Assembly (NCBI RefSeq): GCF_001280845.1
Contig: NZ_LGHP01000002.1
Span: 603,477-667,476, forward strand
Length of the DNA stretch: 64,000 bases
Source of the DNA: Bacillus sp. FJAT-28004
GTDB lineage: Bacteria; Bacillota; Bacilli; Paenibacillales; Paenibacillaceae
Reading direction: 5' to 3'
Positions within the stretch are counted from its first letter, which is position 1. The number at the start of each line of letters is the position of its first letter. The notes under the pieces were generated by a model. It was not told the origin of the DNA and searched no databases. It saw only the letters and a list, made by a program, of their open reading frames with translations. Below, piece by piece: positions 51,949 to 60,872 of the stretch. Made by a program: the position numbers and the translations under genes.

Positions 51949-52238
51949 GTAATCATCCCCCTCTGTTAATAACCATTACTTATTATTAACAAGTATCCCA
52001 ACAATTATTTCCATAAATACTGGAGGGAGGATCTAGTCTCCTTGAGAAAATAAAGTCTTAGACTGACGAAGCGAGCGTCATTAAGCTAACGGGCAGGAAA
52101 ATTCAGTATAGTTGAAGAATTTAGGTTAGAGAAGATTTTGGGGAGATGGTTTAAGGTGAATGAAATTATTATCCTAAAAGTTAATCATCTACATGCTCAT
52201 AAATTAAAACTGCTAGTTGAAGAAAGCAGGGGGTTTTA
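51949..52238. other. Intergenic region with repeat copy and GNAT-like stub
   Basis: Contains the promoter side of gerA, the dispersed repeat at 52081, and a 27-codon frame (GTG 52156, MNEIIILKVNHLHAHKLKLL...) that resembles only the start of a GNAT acetyltransferase and ends at 52239. Forespore promoter elements could not be assigned. Confidence 0.35.
52081..52096 (+). repeat. Dispersed 16-base repeat TTAAGCTAACGGGCAG, copy 3
   Basis: Identical to 13532 and 16409; preceded by AATAAAGTCTTAGACTG, as at 16409. Confidence 0.7.
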
Positions 52239-52754
52239 ATGAAAAAAATAGTACTGATAGGTTCTGGCGGGTCAGGAAAGTCGTCATTGGCTCAAAAGTT
52301 AGGAGATATTTTAGCAATAGAAGTCTATCATCTAGACGCAATCTTTTGGAAACCGGGATGGGTAGGTACGCCCAAAGAAGAACAAAAAACGGTTCAAGAG
52401 GAACTCGTAAGTCGTGAGAGTTGGATTATCGACGGTAATTACGGCGGCACAATCGATATTAGATTGCAAGCTGCTGATACGATAGTTTTTTTTGATTTGT
52501 CTAAATGGGTATGTATCTACCGTGTGTTGAAGAGAAGAGTGCAGTACCGTAATAAAAAGAGGAATGACATGGCAGAAGGCTGCGAAGAAAGAATCAATCT
52601 ACAATTTTTGAAGTGGGTTTGGGAATATCCTGAAAAACAAAAACCTAAGATTTTAGAAAAACTTCATGGAATTTCAAATGAAAAAGAAGTCATCATTCTA
52701 AAGTACCCAAAAGACGTTAGAGATTTCTTGGAGAAAGTGAATTCAATCAACTAA
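52239..52754 (+). CDS. P-loop NTPase of the FlaR/topology-modulation type
   Basis: 171 aa adenylate-kinase-like NTPase. Walker A GSGGSGKSS at residues 8-16, LDAIFWKPGW, IIDGNYGGT, and the kinase-like lid with RVLKRR. Annotated relatives are called DNA topology modulation protein FlaR; the true substrate is unknown, and a nucleoside or small-molecule kinase is possible. ATG 52239 after AGGGGG. It lies between the two ger operons with its own terminator at 52809. Confidence 0.85.
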   Translation: MKKIVLIGSGGSGKSSLAQKLGDILAIEVYHLDAIFWKPGWVGTPKEEQKTVQEELVSRESWIIDGNYGGTIDIRLQAADTIVFFDLSKWVCIYRVLKRRVQYRNKKRNDMAEGCEERINLQFLKWVWEYPEKQKPKILEKLHGISNEKEVIILKYPKDVRDFLEKVNSIN

Positions 52755-52808
52755 CGGGGAACAAGTGTAATGCAAACAAGGTAAGTATTACCTAGAACCG
52801 GTGAAATT

Positions 52809-52844
52809 AAATGCAGTCCCAATAAAGTTGGGGCTGCATTTTTA
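52809..52844 (+). terminator. Terminator after the P-loop kinase gene
   Basis: Fourteen-base arms AAATGCAGTCCCAA/TTGGGGCTGCATTT (one wobble), 5-base loop, T-run. Confidence 0.85.
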
Positions 52845-53003
52845 ATTTCTATCAAAAGATTTTACGAGGTTTTTCACAAAAATTTAAAAGCAAAATGAAC
52901 AAGAAAAACAGTTGGACGAATCACTAAAAATCGAAAGGAAAGAATATTAAATCCCTAAAACACAAATACTTTTTTTATAAAAATAATGGAGGCTATACCA
53001 TCG

Positions 53004-54494
53004 ATGTCTTTTAATGGAGAAAATAAGATGCGTTTAAAGGAATATTTAAAAGATGCATTTTGCGAAGATGTTGATTTCGTTTCAAGAAATATACCCGTTT
53101 TGAACGGGAAAGCTGAAGTAAATGTTTTTTACATAGAAAATCTAATTGAAAATGAAATGATTAACAAATATATAATCGAAAGATTGCAGGACAGAAATTC
53201 GGAGGAAAGTGATCTAACTTCAGCCGAGTTAATGGATATTATTAAATCAAGAGTCATCTCTGTAGCGAATGTCTATAGTTCGAACGAAAAAGATCACCTC
53301 GTACAAGCTATCCTTACAGGTCATGTTGCATTAACAAGTAATGATACAGATTTTGCTTTAGTTATACCATTATTAAAGCGTGAAGTAGGTGAAATATCTG
53401 AAACAGAGCCCTCCATACAGAGTGGAAATGAAGCGTTTACAACAAATATTAATAAAAATTTTAACCTGTTAAGATTGAGATTGCCTTCCCCAAACTTAAT
53501 GTTTAAACAGATGGAGTTAGGAAGGACTTCCCATACGAAAGTAAGAATCGTTTGGCTGAAAAACGTAGCCAAACCCCAAATTATCGAAGAGATATGCAGT
53601 AGATTAGACCGGATCGACATCGATATAGTCCATTCGATATCCGTCTTAACTGAACTAACCGAAGATAATCCGTTATCGATTTGGCCTCAATATAAGATGA
53701 CCGAACGAGTTGATGTAACCGTCGCTAATATGGCTGAGGGACGTGTAGCTATACTATGCGATAGCTTCTCCTTTGTAATCATTGTACCTTTATTGATTTT
53801 ACAGGAATTTCAGACACCCGACGATTATTCGCAAAAATGGATATTCAGTTCGATCATGAGAGTTTTACGAATTTGCGCTTTTTTCCTTTCTTCGACATTG
53901 TCTTCCCTGTATGTGTCGTTTGTAGCCTATAATCATTCCATTATGCCCCCGTCTTTGGCCATTCGTATATCTGCGGGAAGAAGTGAGGTCCCTTTCCCTT
54001 CCGTCATTGAGGTACTGCTCATGACCTTCATGATTGATGTTCTTAAAGAAGCAGGAATAAGGTTGCCTAAAGGTTTGGGTCAGAGCATCGGTTTCCTTGG
54101 GGCCGTCGTTATAGGCCAGTCGGCAGTGGAAGCGGGTTATGTCAGCCCTGTCGTGATCATCATTGTTGCGATCTCTGCGATTTCAGGCTTTGCGCTGCCG
54201 TCGATAAACCTTATAAATATGACAAGGGTAACCAATTACCTTTTAATATTTTTAGCGACTATTTTAGGACTTTTTGGCGTTATTATCGGCATTCTTTTTT
54301 TGCTGTGGAGATTGGTTACCCTACGTTCTTTCGGCGTACCGATTTCCTATCCTTTGGATGGCGGCAAAATTAGCCTGATGAAGGACTTGTTGATAAGGGC
54401 TCCAATATGGAAATTGAGAACACGCCCCAGATTATTGTCCGGAAACGAAAAGGCGATGGGGGATAGTACTAGAAAGCCAGATCCCAAAAAATAA
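53004..54494 (+). CDS. GerA-type spore germination protein (operon 2)
   Basis: 496 aa from ATG 53004, with GGAGG ten bases before; the frame begins at ATG 52986, which precedes the GGAGG. Soluble N-domain to about 260, then TMs with VPFPSVIEVLLMTFMIDVLKEAGIRLP and GFLGAVVIGQSAVEAG. Only moderately similar to the operon-1 GerA by eye, so the two receptors probably answer different germinants. Sixteen bases before gerB. Confidence 0.92.
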   Translation: MSFNGENKMRLKEYLKDAFCEDVDFVSRNIPVLNGKAEVNVFYIENLIENEMINKYIIERLQDRNSEESDLTSAELMDIIKSRVISVANVYSSNEKDHLVQAILTGHVALTSNDTDFALVIPLLKREVGEISETEPSIQSGNEAFTTNINKNFNLLRLRLPSPNLMFKQMELGRTSHTKVRIVWLKNVAKPQIIEEICSRLDRIDIDIVHSISVLTELTEDNPLSIWPQYKMTERVDVTVANMAEGRVAILCDSFSFVIIVPLLILQEFQTPDDYSQKWIFSSIMRVLRICAFFLSSTLSSLYVSFVAYNHSIMPPSLAIRISAGRSEVPFPSVIEVLLMTFMIDVLKEAGIRLPKGLGQSIGFLGAVVIGQSAVEAGYVSPVVIIIVAISAISGFALPSINLINMTRVTNYLLIFLATILGLFGVIIGILFLLWRLVTLRSFGVPISYPLDGGKISLMKDLLIRAPIWKLRTRPRLLSGNEKAMGDSTRKPDPKK

Positions 54495-54510
54495 GGGGAG
54501 ATCAGGGAAC

Positions 54511-55617
54511 ATGTTGCAAAAGCAAAAGATTTCGAGTCTACAAGCCATATATCTTACCTTTGCAAGCGCTTATGGCGGAGTTTTTTTTTATCATTCCTAC
54601 ATTATCAGTTTGGCAGGGAGAAGCGCGTGGATTGCGGAGTTCGTAAGCGGGTTTATCGATATTGGCTTTGCTCTATGGGTATTGAGCGTTGCGAAGAAAA
54701 ATCCGGGGAAAAACATATTCCAAATTCTTGAGACGTTTGGCGGAAAATGGGTCAGTACGATTTTCGTTATACCTTTTGTTGGATTAAACATAGTCCTGTC
54801 ATCTTTGCTGTTAATGATGTGCGGAGGGCTAGTGAAGACCATTGTTTTGCACAATACACCGATGTGGGTACCCATGTTTCTGATGATATTACTGTCATTT
54901 TTAATCGCGGGCAGTGGTATTGAAAATTTAGCCAGGTTAAGCGTAACATTGGAGATTGTTGTACTTTTCATAATGTTTACCCCTGTTCTCGTTATCGGTG
55001 TAATAACCCAATTCGATTCATCAAACATCTTCCCTCTGCTAGACAGTGACGTTCCATCCTTTCTAAAGGCTGTATTATTGGCAGGAGGAGGGCATTCTGA
55101 ATTTATTTTATTCATGTTCATTATGGTTGAATCTTTGTACCAACCTGGGAAGCAATTTTCTTCACTTACTGTAGGGCTACTGGTATCAGTCGTATTAATG
55201 CCGGGAGCCGTATCTTTTTTATTCTCAGCCGCTATTTCTCCGGAAGAGGCTTCCAGAATTTCTTTTGCAGGTGTCAATATAGCTTTTTCAGTGACAATCG
55301 GAAAATTCATTCAAGGACTAGAGATTTTTATATTTATTCCTTATGTTGTATTTACCGTATTGAAGCTATCAGGAAATTTCTATAGCAGCTGGGTAGCTTC
55401 AGAATCCATCATAAAAAGAAGTTCCAAGGTTTTTATCATCATCATTACGATTGCTACATTTATAATAACTTTGAATATACGCTCATTTAACCAAGCATTC
55501 TACAATTACATGCTGGTCATTCAATATTGTGTATATCCATTCTACATCGTTGTCCTGTGTACAGTGTCAATCCTGATGTTTGCAAAAGGAAAAAAGGCGG
55601 TATTAAGGAAAACATGA
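54511..55617 (+). CDS. GerB-type germinant receptor permease (operon 2)
   Basis: 368 aa, about 10 TMs, starting with KISSLQAIYLTFASAYGGVFFYHS; an extra aromatic/Gly-rich unwound stretch replaces the IGIGLL motif of the operon-1 protein, hinting at another ligand. AGGGGAGATCAGGG before ATG 54511. It overlaps gerC by ATGA. Confidence 0.9.
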   Translation: MLQKQKISSLQAIYLTFASAYGGVFFYHSYIISLAGRSAWIAEFVSGFIDIGFALWVLSVAKKNPGKNIFQILETFGGKWVSTIFVIPFVGLNIVLSSLLLMMCGGLVKTIVLHNTPMWVPMFLMILLSFLIAGSGIENLARLSVTLEIVVLFIMFTPVLVIGVITQFDSSNIFPLLDSDVPSFLKAVLLAGGGHSEFILFMFIMVESLYQPGKQFSSLTVGLLVSVVLMPGAVSFLFSAAISPEEASRISFAGVNIAFSVTIGKFIQGLEIFIFIPYVVFTVLKLSGNFYSSWVASESIIKRSSKVFIIIITIATFIITLNIRSFNQAFYNYMLVIQYCVYPFYIVVLCTVSILMFAKGKKAVLRKT

Positions 55618-56762
55618 AATATTCGAAATGTATTCGACTCATTCTAAGTATAGTCATTCTGATTGCATGCACCGGATGCTGGGATTACATGGAGTATGAA
55701 AACATGGCTTTAGTGCGTGCAATCGGTATTGATATTAATAAAAACGGGAAAGTTCTTTTGACTTACGAGATCATAAAGACCCGAAAACAAGATAAGGGAG
55801 GAAATTCCAATGAGGTGGTCCAAGGAACAGGGAAAACAGTGCTGGAAGCCTTCGATAACATACAAACCATCGTGCCGGGAGAACTGTTTTTAGGCTATGT
55901 TACAACAATCATTATCAGCGAAGGCGCGGCAAAACAACAACTGAAAAATATCATGGATTTATTTTTTATTACTCCCAGTATAAGAGAGTCCGTATTTATG
56001 GTCATAACAAAGGAGAAACCGGAAAATATTTTGAATATGCCGGTCGAGAAAACAGGGCGGTTGGTCGGGGAAGCGTTAGTGGATTTTTTTAATGCTACAA
56101 CTCGTGTAGGCGTTTCATTTCCGGTCAGGTTAAGAGAGTTTAATAAAATGCTGATGGCAGAAGGAGCGGAGCCTGTCGCCCCATTAATAAAAATAAATGG
56201 AGACGGAAAGCTCAAGGTGTCGGATATGGTTGTTTTTAAAGGCTTCAAGCTGGCAGGCGTGCTTGATGGGGACGAAAGCAAAGGATTGGGACGAATTACA
56301 AATAAAAATACACAAGAATTGTCATCTGTATCCATAACGGCACCTGACACTGGAGCTTCTGTATCGGCTGTATTCAGACTTCAAGATAATAAATCGAAAA
56401 TAAAAATCAAGGTGGGTCAAGAGGTACCCGAAGTATTCATTTCGACGAAAGCCACTGCTACGATGGTCCAATTCGACGGTAATATCGGAGCCATAACACC
56501 GAAGATTCTCCAACAATGTGAAAAGGATCTGGAAGGCAATGTGAAAAAAGAACTTGAAGCCGCAATAACAAAAGCCCAAAAAGAGTTTAAGTCTGACTTT
56601 TTGGGAATAGGGTCCTATTTTTATCAACAGCATCGTAAAGAATGGAAAAAAAAATTCAAGCCGAAATGGGATGAAGTTTTTCCAGAAGTTCCTATTCATG
56701 TTAATGTAAAGATAAAAATACTCAATTCAGGAACCAAAGTTATTCCATTAAGCGAACAATAA
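55614..56762 (+). CDS. GerC-type spore germination lipoprotein (operon 2)
   Basis: 382 aa from ATG 55614 (AAGGAAA before it), overlapping the gerB stop; the longer frame from 55527 is inside gerB. Lipobox and Trp-Asp in CTGCWDYMEYENMA, then the Ger(x)C fold with AIGIDINKNGKVLLTYEI and C-terminal EVPIHVNVKIKILNSGT. Completes the second receptor. Confidence 0.92.
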   Translation: MKYSKCIRLILSIVILIACTGCWDYMEYENMALVRAIGIDINKNGKVLLTYEIIKTRKQDKGGNSNEVVQGTGKTVLEAFDNIQTIVPGELFLGYVTTIIISEGAAKQQLKNIMDLFFITPSIRESVFMVITKEKPENILNMPVEKTGRLVGEALVDFFNATTRVGVSFPVRLREFNKMLMAEGAEPVAPLIKINGDGKLKVSDMVVFKGFKLAGVLDGDESKGLGRITNKNTQELSSVSITAPDTGASVSAVFRLQDNKSKIKIKVGQEVPEVFISTKATATMVQFDGNIGAITPKILQQCEKDLEGNVKKELEAAITKAQKEFKSDFLGIGSYFYQQHRKEWKKKFKPKWDEVFPEVPIHVNVKIKILNSGTKVIPLSEQ

Positions 56763-56929
56763 TTGATTTATGGACTTAATATTGTTGAATCGAATGATCG
56801 GGCGAAGCCGGACCGACGACAGCAGCGATGGAGTCCTGGTTAGTTCGAAGCTCCACTTTGATCCAGGGGGTTGATTATCCCGTCAACTCGCCATATGCTT
56901 ATCTTATATTCATGATAGGAGGGATCATT

Positions 56930-57685
56930 GTGGAATTATCGATTATGACATTTAATCTTCGTATCCATGTTGCGGAGGACGGGGAAAATGCTTGGCCTAA
57001 CCGTATTGAAGCAGCCGCTGATGCGATTAAAGCGTCTGGAGCAGCCGTTGTATGCACGCAAGAAGGAAGCTTGCCCATGCTGGAGAGCTTGAATGCACTG
57101 CTTCCCGAATATGAATGGATCGGGGAGGGCAGGCTCGGCGGCGAAGAGGGAGAGTTTTGCGCGATCTTCTTCCAGAAAGAAAGGCTGAAGCCAGTCGAAA
57201 GCGGAACCTTCGGGTTGTCCGAACGGCCGGAGCAGCTTGGATTTATAAGCTGGAACTCCGCTTGTCCACGCATTTGCACATGGGTGAGGCTGCGGCAAAT
57301 CGACGGGCAGGAATATTTGATTCTTAATACCCATCTTGATCACATAAGCGAGGAAGCAAGGATAAAAGGAGCTATGCTTATCTTGGACAAGATGAATATA
57401 ACCAGCGGAGCGTCCGCGATTCTAACAGGCGATTTCAATTGTGAACCGGAAACCAAAACGATCCAGACTCTGAATCAAGCAGGTCTGAGCCATACATACA
57501 CTGAACTTGATGTACATCCAGGCTGTACTTATCATGGTTTCATGGGCGGCGAAGAAGGTGAACCGATCGATTATGTATTCGTTACGCCGAATATTCGGAT
57601 CGTGTCAGCAAATGTCGACAAAGGCAAGTACGGCGGCAGATACCCATCGGATCATTATCCGATTACCGCGACTCTGCAGGTATAG
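56930..57685 (+). CDS. Endonuclease/exonuclease/phosphatase-family hydrolase
   Basis: 251 aa from GTG 56930 (AGGAGGG six bases before); the open frame upstream to 56828 has no ribosome site. EEP fold: MTFNLRIH at the N-terminus, catalytic Glu in CTQEG, LNTHLDH, metal/nucleophile motif TGDFNCEPE, and terminal SDHYPITA His. No signal peptide. Members cleave phosphodiesters (nucleic acid, sphingomyelin) or sugar/inositol phosphates; substrate unknown. Confidence 0.9.
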   Translation: MELSIMTFNLRIHVAEDGENAWPNRIEAAADAIKASGAAVVCTQEGSLPMLESLNALLPEYEWIGEGRLGGEEGEFCAIFFQKERLKPVESGTFGLSERPEQLGFISWNSACPRICTWVRLRQIDGQEYLILNTHLDHISEEARIKGAMLILDKMNITSGASAILTGDFNCEPETKTIQTLNQAGLSHTYTELDVHPGCTYHGFMGGEEGEPIDYVFVTPNIRIVSANVDKGKYGGRYPSDHYPITATLQV

Positions 57686-57694
57686 CATCTATGC

Positions 57695-57743
57695 AAAAAA
57701 GAATGGATGTACGGCTAGCAGCCAAACATCCATTCTTTTTTTT
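57695..57743. terminator. Bidirectional terminator
   Basis: AAAAAAGAATGGATGT pairs with ACATCCATTCTTTTTT (16 bp) around a 15-base loop. The A-run on the 5' side allows termination in both directions. Confidence 0.85.
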
Positions 57744-57893
57744 CGCTTGCTTGGAAACCAGTTGATACAATTCCGTGAGCATAGCTTTGTAATCCGCTGA
57801 TACCGTGTAATCATTCAAATATTTCTTCCAATCCTCGATAGAAGACTCGCCCAAAATGACAAAGTGTTCAAAATGAATTGAATGATACAGCAA
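57744..57893 (-). pseudogene. C-terminal relic, possibly of a sugar-binding protein
   Basis: Minus-strand frame with FVILGESSIEDWKKYLNDYT and a helical tail KAMLTELYQLVSKQ, the style of the last residues of LplA-type binding proteins. The rest of the gene is missing and the frame runs on through the terminator. Low certainty. Confidence 0.35.
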
Positions 57894-57937
57894 ACGTTGC
57901 CGCCCGCGTCCAATTGGATGCGGGCGGCAACGTTTGC
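57890..57937. repeat. GC-rich 22-bp inverted repeat
   Basis: Arms 57890-57911 and 57916-57937 (GCAAACGTTGCCGCCCGCGTCC and complement; one wobble) around AATT. It is 49 bases past the stop of the minus-strand AraC gene, so it may act as its transcript end, though no T-run follows. Confidence 0.65.
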
Positions 57938-57985
57938 AAAGGTAGATGGAATCGCCACACTCCTACGCCACTTCTACCCCATTGG

Positions 57986-58864
57986 TTACTTATTCCGATA
58001 ATGCTGAGGTGCGACGCCTGCGATCTTTTTAAATACCCTGCTGAAGTAAAAAGGATCTGGAAATCCGACTTCATCGGCAATTTCCTGTACACTTTTATCT
58101 GTATTGCGCAGCAGGTGTTTGGCACGTTGGGTTCTAAGCTGGTGGATGTAGTTATGGATGTTCGTTCCAGAATATTTTTTAAACACTTGACAAAGATATT
58201 CGTATTTTCGATCCAGCATCCGCTCTAGCGTATCTTTGGAAATGTCCGTTTCATAAAAATTGTTCAAATGGTTGACTAGCTCGCGAAATGTGAGGTAAGA
58301 AGTGGGGAAAGCCGTGTCCAACTGACTTTTCTTCAAAAAATCATTCGCCATAAGCCGGAGTATTTCGCCAAGTAATAGAGTGGCATGAAATCGAAAATAG
58401 CCCTTCGGTTGATTCATTGTCACCATTAGCTCTTCAAACAAGCCGAGAAGTTTATACCGCTCTAAGGAACGAAACTGACGTGGTACGACAAGCAAATCCT
58501 CATGAAGGATTTCCGTGGTTCTAAGCTCCGTCCGTTCGGCATGGACAATATTAAGCTCGGATGCCCTGTCCAGCACGAATTCATTGAGGCCGGGATCACA
58601 GGAAAATTGCACCCAAAAAAATTGGCCTTGTCGTTCATGGGAATTCCATCCGGAATGTGTCTCCCAAGGCATCATAAGCAGTGACTCGCCAGCTTGCAAG
58701 GTCATACGCGTTTCGTCAGTCTGCAAATGTACCGTTCCATCGGCAATGACGATTAGTTCGTAATATGGATTGTGATGCTGACCGAAGAAATGGTGGTTAT
58801 TCGCATCGAAAAGGCCTACCCATTTGACGTCCAACGTGGATAATCGAGAAAGAGAGTAGTACAT
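57986..58864 (-). CDS. AraC-family regulator divergent from the ADP-ribosylglycohydrolase-like operon
   Basis: 292 aa: N-terminal cupin (NPYYELIVIADGTVHLQTDE, PWETHSGWNS) and C-terminal AraC pair (KDTLERMLDRKYEYLCQVFKKYSG, VQEIADEVGFPDPFYFSRVFKK). ATG 58864 is preceded by AGGAAGTC. A 118-base divergent region separates it from the ADP-ribosylglycohydrolase-like gene, its probable target. Confidence 0.9.
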   Translation of the reverse strand: MYYSLSRLSTLDVKWVGLFDANNHHFFGQHHNPYYELIVIADGTVHLQTDETRMTLQAGESLLMMPWETHSGWNSHERQGQFFWVQFSCDPGLNEFVLDRASELNIVHAERTELRTTEILHEDLLVVPRQFRSLERYKLLGLFEELMVTMNQPKGYFRFHATLLLGEILRLMANDFLKKSQLDTAFPTSYLTFRELVNHLNNFYETDISKDTLERMLDRKYEYLCQVFKKYSGTNIHNYIHQLRTQRAKHLLRNTDKSVQEIADEVGFPDPFYFSRVFKKIAGVAPQHYRNK

Positions 58865-58982
58865 GGCATGACTTCCTCCGATGTTTTTTCATTTAAAAAC
58901 AAAACTATGTACATGGCACTATAAAGGAACGGCTCCTATACTAAAGTCATCACCATTATATCAAACAACGGAGGTTTTCACA

Positions 58983-60869
58983 TTGAATACAAGTATTTTG
59001 AATGAACAAGAATACTATCGCATCGTATACGGAGGATGGCTGGGGAAAAATATCGGGGGGACGCTTGGGGCACCAGTCGAAGGCAAGAAAGAGCTGCTTG
59101 AATTAACCTTTTATCCGGAGCTGCCTGACGGTCCGCTTGAGAACGATGACTTGGATCTGCAATTGGTATGGCTGCATGCCTTGGAGCAGTATGGTCCGGG
59201 ATTGACAGCCCGCGAGCTGGGACAAGAATGGTTGGAGCATGTCTTTTTCCCGTTTGATGAATATGGTTATGCCTTGACGAATTTGCGAAGAGGTCTCATC
59301 CCGCCGGTTGCAGGTTGGTTCAACAATCCATTCAACAACTGTATGGGCTCACCTATTCGTTCCGAAATTTGGGCAATGGTAGCACCTGGAGCGCCAGAAA
59401 CTGCGGCTCACTATGCGTATCAGGATGCGATTGTTGACCATGCAGGAGGGGAAGGGGTATATGGTGAAATGTTTTTTGCCGCTTTGGAAAGCGCTATTTT
59501 CTTTGAGAAAGACCGAACTCGGTTGATCGAGATTGGCATGAACTATATTCCTGAGGATTGCCGCACCGCCAAAGCTCTGAAAGATCTGCTCCGTTGGCAT
59601 CAGGAAGGGAAGAGCTGGACTGATACTCGCAACCTCATTCTGGAGCACCATGGAAGCGACAACTTCACGGATGCTCCGCAAAATATTGCATTTACGATCC
59701 TCGGATGGTTGTATGGTGAAGATTTTGAAGACGCCATATTAAAAGCCGTCAACTGCGGTTACGATACGGATTGTACCGCTGCAACACTGGGTGCGATATT
59801 AGGAATGCTGCTTGGACCGGAAGGTTTGCCTGACAAATGGGTGAAGCCAGTTGGTGACCGGATCGTTGTCAGTCCTCCGATCAACGGATTCCCTGCGCCT
59901 AAGAATTTGGATGAGCTAACTCGCCGTACCATCCGTATGGGTAAACAGATTCTTGCCGCTTGGGATACGGAGATTTTGGTGCATCCCGACCTGCCTACAT
60001 CCTGGAATCGATCGCTGACTGCAGGAGCAGTGGATGAATCGATAAGGGAGCTTTGGGAGAGAAAGGTAACATCCAATCTTTATTTGCTGCCGCATGGAAC
60101 ACAAAGCTGTCCTGACGCCAAGTTATTAATCGACTTCGGACCTGATGGCCCAGCCATCGGAGCTGGTCAAAGGAAGGCTCTGCAGTTCACGCTGACGAAC
60201 TGTTCACTTACCCCAATCTATGGAAACATTGCACTAGAGCTGCCTTTAGGATGGGAGGGGCCGAAAACACTTGAGATTAGCCTGCAGCCAGAAGAATCCT
60301 TTCAGTGGGACACGGAAATTCTGGCTGGGGCGGTTTCATCCGCATCCCATGAGCTTGCTTTTCGATGGACGCGAAGTCATGACCACGCGGTATGGGCCGC
60401 TCAGAAAGTGCCTTTCTCATTGGTCAGCTCATCCAGATGGATCGTCTGGGGACCAAAAGGCGTTGGAACAGAAATTTATGTCCCTGGGAATCGAGTGGAA
60501 TGGGAGAAGGCTCTTGGGTTAAATTCTGATGGTTTGATGGCAGATGGTTGGTACCGGGCGCAAACGACACTCACCAACCCGATCGAACGAAAGATTCGTC
60601 TCATTGCAGCTTCTAATAGTCTCGTTACTCTGAAGTTGAACGGACAGATTGTGATTGAGTGCAAAGAAACGCTGGAATTCATGCCAGCTTATCATCGTGC
60701 CCCTGATCAACAATGGGTAGAGTTAACTTTAGCAGCCGGAATCCATGTGCTGGAAGTGGAAGCTTTCAGAGATGGCTGTCCTCTGGAGGTGTATATCTTG
60801 CCGGTTGCACTTAGGGACACAACATCACCTGGTCCTTATTATTACTATACGGATATACTCTTGGGGTAA
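58983..60869 (+). CDS. ADP-ribosylglycohydrolase-family protein with C-terminal beta-sandwich
   Basis: 628 aa from TTG 58983 (GGAGG eight bases before); the frame upstream to 58881 lacks a ribosome site. Residues about 8-360 are an ADP-ribosylglycohydrolase fold: GGWLGKNIGGTLGAPVEGK, metal motif ENDDLDLQ, and the second magnesium site NCGYDTDCTAATLGAILG. The last about 260 residues are beta-rich and unlike typical roughly 300-aa ARHs. Setting next to an amidohydrolase and AraC regulator suggests cleavage of a sugar N- or O-glycoside rather than protein ADP-ribose removal (inference). Confidence 0.85.
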   Translation: MNTSILNEQEYYRIVYGGWLGKNIGGTLGAPVEGKKELLELTFYPELPDGPLENDDLDLQLVWLHALEQYGPGLTARELGQEWLEHVFFPFDEYGYALTNLRRGLIPPVAGWFNNPFNNCMGSPIRSEIWAMVAPGAPETAAHYAYQDAIVDHAGGEGVYGEMFFAALESAIFFEKDRTRLIEIGMNYIPEDCRTAKALKDLLRWHQEGKSWTDTRNLILEHHGSDNFTDAPQNIAFTILGWLYGEDFEDAILKAVNCGYDTDCTAATLGAILGMLLGPEGLPDKWVKPVGDRIVVSPPINGFPAPKNLDELTRRTIRMGKQILAAWDTEILVHPDLPTSWNRSLTAGAVDESIRELWERKVTSNLYLLPHGTQSCPDAKLLIDFGPDGPAIGAGQRKALQFTLTNCSLTPIYGNIALELPLGWEGPKTLEISLQPEESFQWDTEILAGAVSSASHELAFRWTRSHDHAVWAAQKVPFSLVSSSRWIVWGPKGVGTEIYVPGNRVEWEKALGLNSDGLMADGWYRAQTTLTNPIERKIRLIAASNSLVTLKLNGQIVIECKETLEFMPAYHRAPDQQWVELTLAAGIHVLEVEAFRDGCPLEVYILPVALRDTTSPGPYYYYTDILLG

Positions 60870-60872
60870 TAG

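Noticed and set aside
54597..55310. 237-codon minus-strand ORF
   Set aside because: Antisense to gerB of operon 2; composition mirrors a hydrophobic gene read backwards, and there is no domain or ribosome site.
55527..55613. N-terminal extension of the operon-2 GerC
   Set aside because: Lies inside gerB; ATG 55614 starts the lipoprotein signal and overlaps the gerB stop as ATGA.
57113..57327. Plus-strand ORF inside the EEP hydrolase gene
   Set aside because: Out-of-frame shadow of a gene with clear catalytic motifs.
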